Source: Mucilaginibacter terrenus (GTDB lineage Bacteria > Bacteroidota > Bacteroidia > Sphingobacteriales > Sphingobacteriaceae). Taken from it: a stretch of 64,000 bases of DNA. The stretch covers positions 1,178,001-1,242,000 of the forward strand of contig NZ_QWDE01000001.1 in the NCBI RefSeq assembly GCF_003432065.1, given 5' to 3'. Shown here piece by piece: positions 36,944-44,572 of this stretch; positions within the stretch are counted from its first letter, which is position 1; each line of letters opens with the position of its first letter. The translations under genes were made by a program, and so were the position numbers. The notes under the pieces were generated by a model. That model made no database searches. It had not been told where the DNA came from and saw only the letters and a list, made by a program, of their open reading frames with translations.

Positions 36944-37011
36944 TATCTGCGTATTTTCTTAAAATTTCTGGCTGTCCATACCGCCAACAGCCACGCGATT
37001 AGTTTGTTCAT
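36943..37011 (-). CDS. 22-residue small ORF, coupled on both sides
   Basis: The ATG at 37011 overlaps the stop of the upstream hydrolase (ATGA, 37011-37008), and its TAA shares one base with the ATG of the downstream GNAT (TAATG). The peptide begins MNKLIAWLLAVW and ends with the basic FKKIRR, i.e. a short hydrophobic helix with a cationic tail. Perfect coupling at both ends in a tight operon makes translation likely. It may be a membrane microprotein, or merely a relay that couples ribosomes to the GNAT gene. Confidence 0.6.
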   Translation of the reverse strand: MNKLIAWLLAVWTARNFKKIRR

Positions 37012-37631
37012 GCGAAAATGATTTTGTTTGCAAGCTCAATCTCTTCATAGCTAATGCTATGCGATTTATTGTTGTAAACCTCTAACGTAACGGCCGCATC
37101 CAGCCCTTTTAGCACTTTTACACTGTCCTGTACACGTGTAAGCGGCACATGCGGGTCGGGGTTGCTGGTAGTTATTAAAACCGGCATACCTATAAAGTCA
37201 CCTTTGTAGTTATCCATATTCAATTTTTCGCCTGCAAGGCCGCCGGTAAAGGCTACTGCACCGCCAAAAGGCTGCGCGTGGCGTGCCAGGTACTCCAGCG
37301 TTAAACAGGCTCCCTGTGAGAAACCCAATAAGTAAATTTTATGCTGAGGAATACCATCTGCTAAAGCCGTATTTACAGCCTTGTTCACCATCTCTAATGC
37401 CGAATTAAGTGCCGGCTGGTTGTCTTCGTCCGGCGCCATAAAGCTGTACGGATACCAGCTGTTATTGGTGGCCTGTGGAGCATAAATGGCCATGTCGTCA
37501 ACATTCAGGTTATTAGCAAGCCCGACAATGTTACCGGCAGAGCTCCCCCTGCCGTGTAACATGATCAAAGCACCCTTAGCATCTGCCGGCTTAACACCGG
37601 CCATCAAAATCTCTTTATCGTGTGTGTACAT
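37008..37631 (-). CDS. Alpha/beta-hydrolase (phospholipase/carboxylesterase type, MhqD-like)
   Basis: A 207-residue single-domain hydrolase with LIMLHGRGSSAGNIVGLA (oxyanion region), nucleophile Ser in LLGFSQGACLTLEYLA, Asp in SNPDPHVPLTR, and His in NNKSHSISYEEIEL. This is the phospholipase/carboxylesterase family. In Bacillus subtilis the related MhqD is co-encoded with a glyoxalase-type dioxygenase in quinone stress. Here it follows the MhqO-like gene by 2 bp. Cytoplasmic; the real substrate is unknown. Confidence 0.85.
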   Translation of the reverse strand: MYTHDKEILMAGVKPADAKGALIMLHGRGSSAGNIVGLANNLNVDDMAIYAPQATNNSWYPYSFMAPDEDNQPALNSALEMVNKAVNTALADGIPQHKIYLLGFSQGACLTLEYLARHAQPFGGAVAFTGGLAGEKLNMDNYKGDFIGMPVLITTSNPDPHVPLTRVQDSVKVLKGLDAAVTLEVYNNKSHSISYEEIELANKIIFA

Positions 37632-37633
37632 CT

Positions 37634-38569
37634 TTAAACTAATTTTGGTAACACCTTTTCAATATCGGCACGACGGTTTTCGTATTGTGCAGGTAACTTA
37701 AGGTTTGTGCCTAATTCTTCCACCGATTCGTCAACTGCAAAGCCCGGGTTATCAGTTGCTATCTCAAACAAAACTCCACCCGGTTCGCGGAAGTATAATG
37801 AGTAGAAATAGTTGCGGTCTATCTTCTCGGTAATGTGCAGGCCCAACGCGGCAATTTTGTCGCGGTATTGCATTAATACTTCCTCGTTCTTAACCCTGAA
37901 TGCCACATGGTGAACACTGCCGCCGGCAACGTGCCCCGCTACCTCGCCGGCAACCTCTACCAGGTCAACTATATTAGCGTTATCAACTGCATCAGTTACA
38001 AACCTGTAACGGTTAACATGCTCTTCCAGCAATTTGTAACCAAATACATTGGTAAGTATATCCGCTGTAGGTTTCATTTTGTTGGTAGTAATGGTTATAC
38101 TGTGGAAGCCTTTAGTTGCATTTTCAGCTTTTACCTCTTCGGTTTCCCATGGTAAGCGATTGTCGGCGTTTTTGGATGCCACCAGCTCAAACTTCAATCC
38201 ATCCGGATCTAAGAAAGTCAAATACTGCTCGCCAAATTTCTCGGCTGGTTTGTTGAAGATGACATTATGTTTTTCGAAACGTTTCAACCAGAAATCAAAG
38301 CTGCCTTCGGGTACAGAGTAACCTATTTCTGTTACCTGCCTGGCTCCTCTTCTTCCGGTTTGTATACCTTCCCAAGGGAAAAAGGTTAAAATGCTGCCTG
38401 GAGTACCCTGCTCGTCACCATAGTAAAAGTGGTAAGTGTTAGGGTCATCAAAGTTAACGGTCTTCTTAACCATTCTTAATCCCAATACATTGGTATAAAA
38501 GTTATAATTGCGTTTGGCATTGCCTGCTATTGCAGTGATGTGGTGTATGCCGTTTATTGTATTTTCCAT
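37634..38569 (-). CDS. Ring-cleaving dioxygenase of the glyoxalase fold (MhqA/MhqO-like)
   Basis: A 311-residue protein with two vicinal-oxygen-chelate modules. Module 1 starts GIHHITAIAGNAKRNYNFYTNVLGL with YYGDEQGTPGSILTFFPWEG. Module 2 has GFHSITITTNKMKPTADILTNVFG and the metal region SVHHVAFRVKNEE with FREPGGVLFEIATD. The His and Glu ligands appear to be kept. Relatives are induced by quinones and cleave hydroquinone-type rings. It lies upstream of the MhqD-like hydrolase, GNAT and cupin genes. Confidence 0.9.
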   Translation of the reverse strand: MENTINGIHHITAIAGNAKRNYNFYTNVLGLRMVKKTVNFDDPNTYHFYYGDEQGTPGSILTFFPWEGIQTGRRGARQVTEIGYSVPEGSFDFWLKRFEKHNVIFNKPAEKFGEQYLTFLDPDGLKFELVASKNADNRLPWETEEVKAENATKGFHSITITTNKMKPTADILTNVFGYKLLEEHVNRYRFVTDAVDNANIVDLVEVAGEVAGHVAGGSVHHVAFRVKNEEVLMQYRDKIAALGLHITEKIDRNYFYSLYFREPGGVLFEIATDNPGFAVDESVEELGTNLKLPAQYENRRADIEKVLPKLV

Positions 38570-38618
38570 GATGTTGTTTGTTTATTTTGTTATTGGTTTG
38601 TGTTTGTTATAAATGAAA

Positions 38619-38798
38619 TTAACATGCCTGCATATAGCATGGGAACTGATGATTGTTTGTCTCACTTTCCCTATGACTATCCTTCAAAAAGCTGATTCCT
38701 GCTTTTATGTATAATGGCACTATTGCCAGCACTGCCGCTATCTGGACGGGTTTAGCATCCGGAAGTATTAAGGCAATGATGTTTGATATTAATTTCAT
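38619..38798 (-). CDS. 59-residue small protein, probable first gene of the mhq-type operon
   Basis: A 59-codon frame in an otherwise empty 400-bp gap. It starts MKLISNIIALILPDAKPVQI, contains a hydrophobic stretch AAVLAIVPLYIKAGISFL suited to a membrane segment, and ends in a polar, His/Glu/Asn-rich tail. It stops 49 bp before the dioxygenase ATG. The paired inverted motif 38847-38885 lies 50-90 bp upstream, where a promoter would be expected. No homologue is recognised; it could also be a non-translated leader. Confidence 0.5.
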   Translation of the reverse strand: MKLISNIIALILPDAKPVQIAAVLAIVPLYIKAGISFLKDSHRESETNNHQFPCYMQAC

Positions 38799-38846
38799 GT
38801 TGTTTGTTTTGATACTTCAAATGTCGGTACAAACTGCAAAATCTCA

Positions 38847-38885
38847 CTTAACCTACCTTAAAGCGAAAAGTTAATGTAGGTTAAG
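38847..38885. promoter_or_regulatory. Paired inverted motif upstream of the mhq-type operon
   Basis: CTTAACCTAC (38847-38856) and GTAGGTTAAG (38876-38885) form a perfect 10-bp inverted repeat, 19 bases apart. The right-hand copy, GTTAATGTAGGTTAAG, matches 14 of 16 bases of CTTAATGTAGATTAAG upstream of the pirin gene at 51279-51294. Confidence 0.55.
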
Positions 38886-38914
38886 AATAGTAGCACAAAA
38901 CACTCCAAACAAAA

Positions 38915-38949
38915 AGCCCGCAAGGCTTACCGGGTAAACGTTGCGGGCT
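38915..38949 (-). terminator. Terminator of the kinase-like/barrel gene
   Basis: The stem AGCCCGCAA/TTGCGGGCT (38915-38923 with 38941-38949) has a short inner hairpin. On the minus strand it is followed by TTTTGTTTGG. It lies 24 bp after the stop codon. Confidence 0.8.
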
Positions 38950-38972
38950 ATATACCATAAAAGTGGCTATTA

Positions 38973-41561
38973 TCAGAGCCTGAAGTTAAAAGAGATATAA
39001 GGATACCATCCTTCGTTGGAGTGGCCCACCAGCGCCTGCACTACAACAAGTGCGGCCGGGGAGAAGTACGCGCCGCCACCTACACCGGTGTGTATCTTGT
39101 CGGAATCGTTTGTGTCGTTACCAGACCATACCCTACCGGCGTCGTAAAAACCGGTAAGCCCCAGCTGTCCCGGCAAAATATAGCCTTTTATATTGGCCAG
39201 TTTAAGCCTTGCCTGCAGGTTGTTGTACACCATATGCTTGCCTGCAAACCTATTTTGCAGGTAGCCCAGTAAATTACCCTGACCGCCAAGGTACATACCC
39301 TGGTAAAATGCCGGCTGCCCAATGGTAATACCGCCACCTGTACGGTTAGCCAGGATTAACCTGCCGTTTGAGGTAAGCTTGGTATAAAAGGTAAACTCTG
39401 GGCGTATTTGCGCGTATGATTTTGAGTAACCGTTTAAGCCTTTGTACCCGGTTACACTTACGGTAAAGTAGTAACCACCGCTTACAAATATGCCTCCCTT
39501 GCGGTGATTATCGGTGTAGTTGAAGGCCAGACCGAGGTGCATTTTATCATTAGCAACGGTAAGGCTGTCATAAGAGTTCACCAGCAGCGGCTGCTGAATC
39601 AAACGGCCAACGTTGTCCATAGGATCCATATGATAATACTGGAACGACGGACCAATACTTATGGTAGAGGTACTATCGTTTACACGCCAGCGCACTGCCG
39701 GGTCAAACTGGTAAGTATCAAACCTGGTGCGATAAAAGGTGCGGTAATCGCCCACTTTCACCAGGGGGGTACCATTGCCAAAACCAAAAAAGTTGAGGGT
39801 GTTATCCGGCGCTTGTATATAGGCCTTCATGGTAATATCGGCACTACCCAGCGCATCTATCCACTCGCCGCTGTACCTGATGCGGAATGCATCGGTAGAG
39901 AAAGAGTGCGTGATCATCAACTGCTGTAAACTGGTATAAGGCAACTTACGGAAACCATCTTTCTTAAGGAACTGTACACCTGCACCAAATAAGAAACCAT
40001 CATCACGGTTAAGTGCCGCCGTGGCAAGCGGCATCCACACATTGTAAGGGAATGTTGGCACAAAACGTATGTTGTTGGTATCTCGCGACAAATGCTTGCT
40101 GAATACACCTGCATCGCCTGTGAAACTAAGGCTATCGGGCTTATCGTAAAGTTTTACCGAGCTTGAGGCCTTTATCCCTTCGTATGTTTTGGTACCGTGC
40201 CCGCCTATAAGCCTCAGTTTAACCGGGGTTGATGATGTATTAACTACTACATGGTCGTCTCCGCCAGATACATAAAGCCTTATTTCTTCAGTAAACTCCG
40301 GCTTATAGTTCATTTCCAACAGTACGTCGCCGGTGCTGCCGTCCTTTTTTATTTTCTTGATGGTAACCAGCATACCTTTGTCCGGCCCATCGGTAATGGT
40401 CACCAGTTCGTTCTTGTCGCTTGCCTGTATGTCTACCAGCCTGTAAATAAAGCGGTAGTACTCATCCATTGCTTTGGGGATAGCATTACGGCGGTTCTTA
40501 AGCTTGGTAAGCAATTCATCATGCCTAAGCTTGTAGCTTTCTTTAGGGAGCAGGCGCAGCCCTTCTTCTAAAACCGCGTCAGTTTCAGCCGCAACAAACT
40601 CATTGGTGATGCGCATCCACTCATCGTAGCTCATCTGTGCATCTGTATAAGATTTAATGAACCTGGTTTTAAATAACGAATATTTCACATGAGGCAGGCC
40701 GCCGCTAAAATCATCTATAGCCGGATTTACATACGGCAGTGAAGCGATGCTCGGGAATAAGCCTTGTACTACGTGAAACACCTGATCCCGGTCGCGGGGT
40801 ATGGCTTCATACATTTTACCATCACCTTTTTTTGTATCTGTCCAGCGCCATTGATCTTCATGCCGGTCCCAGTCGCCAAGTAAAAGGTCAAGTAAACGCG
40901 CGCGGAGAAACTCCGGTCCGTCAAAGTGGTTATCATTGTCTTCAACCAGCTTATTTAACGCCTTTTCCGTATTGTCAGATTCGCCAAGCGGCTCCCTTTC
41001 TTCCAGCAAACAAACCGTATTTGCAAACTTTTTGCTGAACTCACCAAGCGCCGGGTCGTTCGCCACCATACCTATTATTGGATGAGTATGCGGAACATTA
41101 GCGGCTTTCGCCAGCGGCGGTACAATAAGTGCCGAGTAAGGGTGCTGTCCGCTAAGCGCGTCATCCAGCCAGTCCACAGCAAATGTACCCTGTAATTCTT
41201 TGGGTAGTAACTTATCAGGAGTTTTTTCTACGCTGCGCAACGCATACTCGCGCCCGTTTTTATCAACCAGCCTGAGCGACTTAGACTGCATGCCGCCACC
41301 TTCTTTGGTGGGTTTAAGACCGCCGTAAATTTGCGATATCCTTATGACAGGCAGCTTTACAGGCGCAGCCCAGTCTGTACGGTAATTTTCGCCAAAGAGC
41401 CAGCGGTGAATACCGGTTACATTGTTATATGATGGATGTACTTTAACAGTAATGCTGTCTTTAATTTGCGGATCTGGCAACGGCTTGTCGGCAGTTTTCT
41501 GCGCAACGGCGCTCGAAACCGTCAACCCGAGGGCCGATAAGATAAGTAGGTGTTTAATCAT
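38973..41561 (-). CDS. Exported protein: CotH/FAM20-like kinase region fused to an outer-membrane beta barrel
   Basis: An 862-residue protein with signal peptide MIKHLLILSALGLTVSSAVA. Residues about 50-390 hold GGGMQSKSLRL (88-98), EYALRSVEK (105-113), GDWDRHEDQWRW (229-240) and YEAIPRDRDQVF (251-262). The last two resemble the catalytic and metal loops of CotH/FAM20-type atypical kinases. The second half (about 520-862) is rich in barrel strands, with a surface-antigen/BamA-like end (GQLGLTGFYDAGRVW...YPYISFNFRL, C-terminal hydrophobic strand). In Bacteroidota a similar region often follows a calcineurin-like phosphoesterase domain, absent here. The kinase reading is my inference. Confidence 0.65.
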   Translation of the reverse strand: MIKHLLILSALGLTVSSAVAQKTADKPLPDPQIKDSITVKVHPSYNNVTGIHRWLFGENYRTDWAAPVKLPVIRISQIYGGLKPTKEGGGMQSKSLRLVDKNGREYALRSVEKTPDKLLPKELQGTFAVDWLDDALSGQHPYSALIVPPLAKAANVPHTHPIIGMVANDPALGEFSKKFANTVCLLEEREPLGESDNTEKALNKLVEDNDNHFDGPEFLRARLLDLLLGDWDRHEDQWRWTDTKKGDGKMYEAIPRDRDQVFHVVQGLFPSIASLPYVNPAIDDFSGGLPHVKYSLFKTRFIKSYTDAQMSYDEWMRITNEFVAAETDAVLEEGLRLLPKESYKLRHDELLTKLKNRRNAIPKAMDEYYRFIYRLVDIQASDKNELVTITDGPDKGMLVTIKKIKKDGSTGDVLLEMNYKPEFTEEIRLYVSGGDDHVVVNTSSTPVKLRLIGGHGTKTYEGIKASSSVKLYDKPDSLSFTGDAGVFSKHLSRDTNNIRFVPTFPYNVWMPLATAALNRDDGFLFGAGVQFLKKDGFRKLPYTSLQQLMITHSFSTDAFRIRYSGEWIDALGSADITMKAYIQAPDNTLNFFGFGNGTPLVKVGDYRTFYRTRFDTYQFDPAVRWRVNDSTSTISIGPSFQYYHMDPMDNVGRLIQQPLLVNSYDSLTVANDKMHLGLAFNYTDNHRKGGIFVSGGYYFTVSVTGYKGLNGYSKSYAQIRPEFTFYTKLTSNGRLILANRTGGGITIGQPAFYQGMYLGGQGNLLGYLQNRFAGKHMVYNNLQARLKLANIKGYILPGQLGLTGFYDAGRVWSGNDTNDSDKIHTGVGGGAYFSPAALVVVQALVGHSNEGWYPYISFNFRL

Positions 41562-41623
41562 TATAGTAGGGTCTAAGTATCGCAAAGCAAATAGCCTGCG
41601 CTATGTGCTTTAGTTTGATCGTA

Positions 41624-42517
41624 TTATTTGAGGTATTTAAAGAACAGTATGTTCCCGCTGCTTATTTCGTCTCCTTCGTTTGATATATATAAATTGCCTT
41701 CGCTATCGAAAGCTATGCCTTCCGGCTGCAGAAATCCCTTGTTCAACTTGTAAGAGGCGTTTATTTTCCAGCCGGCATTCGTAACAACCAACAGCTTGTT
41801 TACGGATGATACAATGTACCACTCTTTTGTGAGCGGGTTTCTTGCAAGCGCCGACGGGCGGAATTTGATCTTTTTGCCTTCTTCTTTGCTTATTTCCTTT
41901 ACATTAATGTTAAACTCACCGGCTTTGGTGACCTTACCATCAGTACCGAGATCGAAGACAAAGCCTCCATCTTCTTTTGACGACCTTTCGTCCTGGCACT
42001 GTTTGCAAATGATGTACAGCTTTTTGGTGATGTTATCAAAGTGCATGCCTTCGTACTCCCCTTCAGGCAGCAGGCCTTTAAAAACCTGCTGGCCGGTAAT
42101 TGTGCCAGCTTCTACCTGCTGTAACGGGAATGTACGGATCTCGCCGTCGCTTCTGAGTATCACAGCCTGGCCATTGCCTATCGCTACATCTTCATAGTCG
42201 CCGTGTTTACCAAATTTAACACTTTTTGCGTCTTTATCACCGGGCTTCATGTAATAGATGTTGCCATCCTCATCCTGCTCGGCGTAAATACGGTTCTTGT
42301 CGCCGTTGTTAAAGGCTATACCAGAGATCTCGAGCAACTCGTTGGGCATATTATAATCCACTCCGCTCGCTAGATCGTATTCCGGCGGCGAAACCGGGCC
42401 TTCGGTTTCTTCTTTGTCTTTTTTCTTTTTATCTGTTCCCTTACCGTCGCCCTGGCTGCATGAGCCAATTGCAATGGCAACTACCAATACGGGTAAAAAT
42501 AATGCTGACTTCTTCAT
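41624..42517 (-). CDS. SdiA-regulated-type lipoprotein (beta-propeller-like)
   Basis: A 297-residue protein with a lipobox VVAIAIGSC, so Cys near residue 20 is lipidated. A Lys/Glu-rich linker (KGTDKKKKDKEETEG) follows, then a domain like the SdiA-regulated family: LLEISGIAFNNGDKNRIYAEQDEDGNIY, GKHGDYEDVAIGNGQAVILRSDG, LLPEGEYEGMHFDNITKKLYIICK, LQPEGIAFDSEGNLYISNEGD. These Asp/Gly-rich turns are calcium-site-like propeller blades. It lies 10 bp after ppk1 and is probably co-transcribed. The function is unknown, perhaps a phytase-like or binding protein. Confidence 0.8.
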   Translation of the reverse strand: MKKSALFLPVLVVAIAIGSCSQGDGKGTDKKKKDKEETEGPVSPPEYDLASGVDYNMPNELLEISGIAFNNGDKNRIYAEQDEDGNIYYMKPGDKDAKSVKFGKHGDYEDVAIGNGQAVILRSDGEIRTFPLQQVEAGTITGQQVFKGLLPEGEYEGMHFDNITKKLYIICKQCQDERSSKEDGGFVFDLGTDGKVTKAGEFNINVKEISKEEGKKIKFRPSALARNPLTKEWYIVSSVNKLLVVTNAGWKINASYKLNKGFLQPEGIAFDSEGNLYISNEGDEISSGNILFFKYLK

Positions 42518-42527
42518 GAGTCTTTGT

Positions 42528-44564
42528 TTACATCTTGCTATTAAGGTAATTATAGATAGCTTCCTGCGAACGGACCATTTCTGTGCCTGCAGGTGGCTTT
42601 ACATCATTTAAATTACTGTCTATTGATACTGCCTGCACATTATCCTTCAGTTGAAGGTTAATCAGGTCAATTACCTGCTGTTTAACCGCTTCGTCAAGTA
42701 CCGGGAAACACACCTCTATACGGTTGTGAATGTTGCGGTTCATCCAGTCAGCAGACCCCATATAAAGCTCAGGCATACCATTGTTCTCAAACAAAAACAC
42801 ACGGCCATGCTCCAGGTAGCGATCCACAATCCGGGTAACCGTAATATTCTCGCTGAAATTGCTTACACCTGGTATAAGCCGGCATATACTGCGTACGATA
42901 AGCTGCACCTTCACCCCTGCCTGTGAGGCTTTGTACAGCCGCTTGATCATATCCGTCTCCTCCAGGTTATTCATCTTGATGACGATGCTTGCAGGTAAAC
43001 CGTTTTTAGCATTGGCTATCTCGCGGTCGATCATCTCCAGAAAGCAGTCCTGCAGGTTAAACTGCGCGACCAGTAAATGCTCAAACTTTATAAAGTTTTC
43101 TTTGGACGGCTTTTCTCTCTTTGCCAAAAAAATGAACAGCAGCTCCATTTCGCGCAGCAGCTTGTGGCTGGTGGTGAATAGAATGTGATCTGTGTAAAAT
43201 CTTGCGGTACCCTCATTAAAGTTACCGGTGGCCAGCAAACCCGAATATTGCGTTCGATCGTTTTTACGGGTTTTCACCAGGGCTATCTTTGCATGTACCT
43301 TTAAGGCAGTAACACTGTAGATGATATCCACACCAGCGGCTTTCATTTTCTTGGCCCAGCGCAGGTTGTTTGCCTCATCAAAACGGGCTTTTAGCTCCAC
43401 TACCACGCGCACCTTTTTACCATTCTTTGCTCCGCTGATCAAGGCATTGACGATGCGGGAGTCGCTTGCTACGCGGTACAGGGTCACGCTTATTTCCTCT
43501 ACATCGGGGTTGTTTGCCGCTTCGTTAAAGAAACGCAGCACCATGTCATAAGATTGGTATGGCGTGCTCACCAGCAGGTCTTTCTTTGAGATCACATCAA
43601 TCAGCGGCTCTTCGGTAGAAACATCTGCAACGGCTGCTGCGGGCCATTTAGGATAGGATAAATCACCGCCACTAATAGGCAGCGAACTAAAGTCTTTTAG
43701 ATTATGGTACCGTCCGCCTTCTACCGCTGTGGGCTTGTTGAGGTTTAAGAAATTACTTAGCGCATCTATAATACGCATCGGCATGTCTGCCTGGTATAAA
43801 AACCGGGTAGCGTAACCCTGATCGCGCTTGGCGAGCTGCCGCTCTATCTGCTCAGATAAATCTCCCGGGTATTCATCTTTGATATCCAGCTCGGCATCGC
43901 GGGTTATCTTAAAGCTGTAGCAGTTTTTCACCTCCGCTTTGCGGAACAGCTTGTCCATATTAGTGCGGATAACATCATCCAGGAAACAGATGTACTGTGT
44001 GTCATCAGCTTTAAGCGAGTAAAAGCGGGGCAAACTTTCAGACGGTACATTCAACAGCACCAGCTTCTCTTTACCTTCTTCTTCAAGTTCTACCAGGAAA
44101 TAAAGCTTGTTGTTCTCCGGGAAAAAGCTGCCACTATCTTTAAGGTACACCGGCTGCAGGAATGCCAGCACCTCTGCGAGGAAATAGCTGCTTACCTCCT
44201 GCTGTAATTGCTGCGGGATAGACTGATTATATAACAATTCTATCTTACGCTCCCTTAGCTGTGGTATAAGCTGTGTGGTAAGCAAATGACCAAAATGGTT
44301 TTGCTGAGCCAGGATCATATCCGACGCTTTCTGTAACAGGTCTTCCTGCTTTTCGGCGTCTATGTCGTTGCTTTTTTTCTCACCAATTTTACGGAGCGCA
44401 CGCAGCACCGGCATGCGCACCCGGTAAAACTCATCCAGGTTGGACGAATATATAGCCAGGAACTTAATGCGCTCCAGCAAAGGCACAGCCGGGTTTGCCG
44501 CTTCTTCAAGCACGCGCCCGTTAAACTTGAGCCAGCTGAGATCGCGGTCGAAATACTTATGCAT
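42528..44564 (-). CDS. ppk1: Polyphosphate kinase 1
   Basis: A 678-residue PPK1, the usual length. It makes polyphosphate from ATP. The start YFDRDLSWLKFNGRVLEEAANP is canonical. The phosphorylated histidine block is TALKVHAKIALVKTR, and the second HKD-like block is LYMGSADWMNRNIHNRIEVCFPV. TGNFNEGTARFYTDHILFT is also diagnostic. It is situated between the HD-Pycsar fusion gene (8-bp gap upstream) and a lipoprotein gene (10-bp gap downstream), so the three form one minus-strand operon. Confidence 0.95.
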   Translation of the reverse strand: MHKYFDRDLSWLKFNGRVLEEAANPAVPLLERIKFLAIYSSNLDEFYRVRMPVLRALRKIGEKKSNDIDAEKQEDLLQKASDMILAQQNHFGHLLTTQLIPQLRERKIELLYNQSIPQQLQQEVSSYFLAEVLAFLQPVYLKDSGSFFPENNKLYFLVELEEEGKEKLVLLNVPSESLPRFYSLKADDTQYICFLDDVIRTNMDKLFRKAEVKNCYSFKITRDAELDIKDEYPGDLSEQIERQLAKRDQGYATRFLYQADMPMRIIDALSNFLNLNKPTAVEGGRYHNLKDFSSLPISGGDLSYPKWPAAAVADVSTEEPLIDVISKKDLLVSTPYQSYDMVLRFFNEAANNPDVEEISVTLYRVASDSRIVNALISGAKNGKKVRVVVELKARFDEANNLRWAKKMKAAGVDIIYSVTALKVHAKIALVKTRKNDRTQYSGLLATGNFNEGTARFYTDHILFTTSHKLLREMELLFIFLAKREKPSKENFIKFEHLLVAQFNLQDCFLEMIDREIANAKNGLPASIVIKMNNLEETDMIKRLYKASQAGVKVQLIVRSICRLIPGVSNFSENITVTRIVDRYLEHGRVFLFENNGMPELYMGSADWMNRNIHNRIEVCFPVLDEAVKQQVIDLINLQLKDNVQAVSIDSNLNDVKPPAGTEMVRSQEAIYNYLNSKM

Positions 44565-44572
44565 AGCTAACC

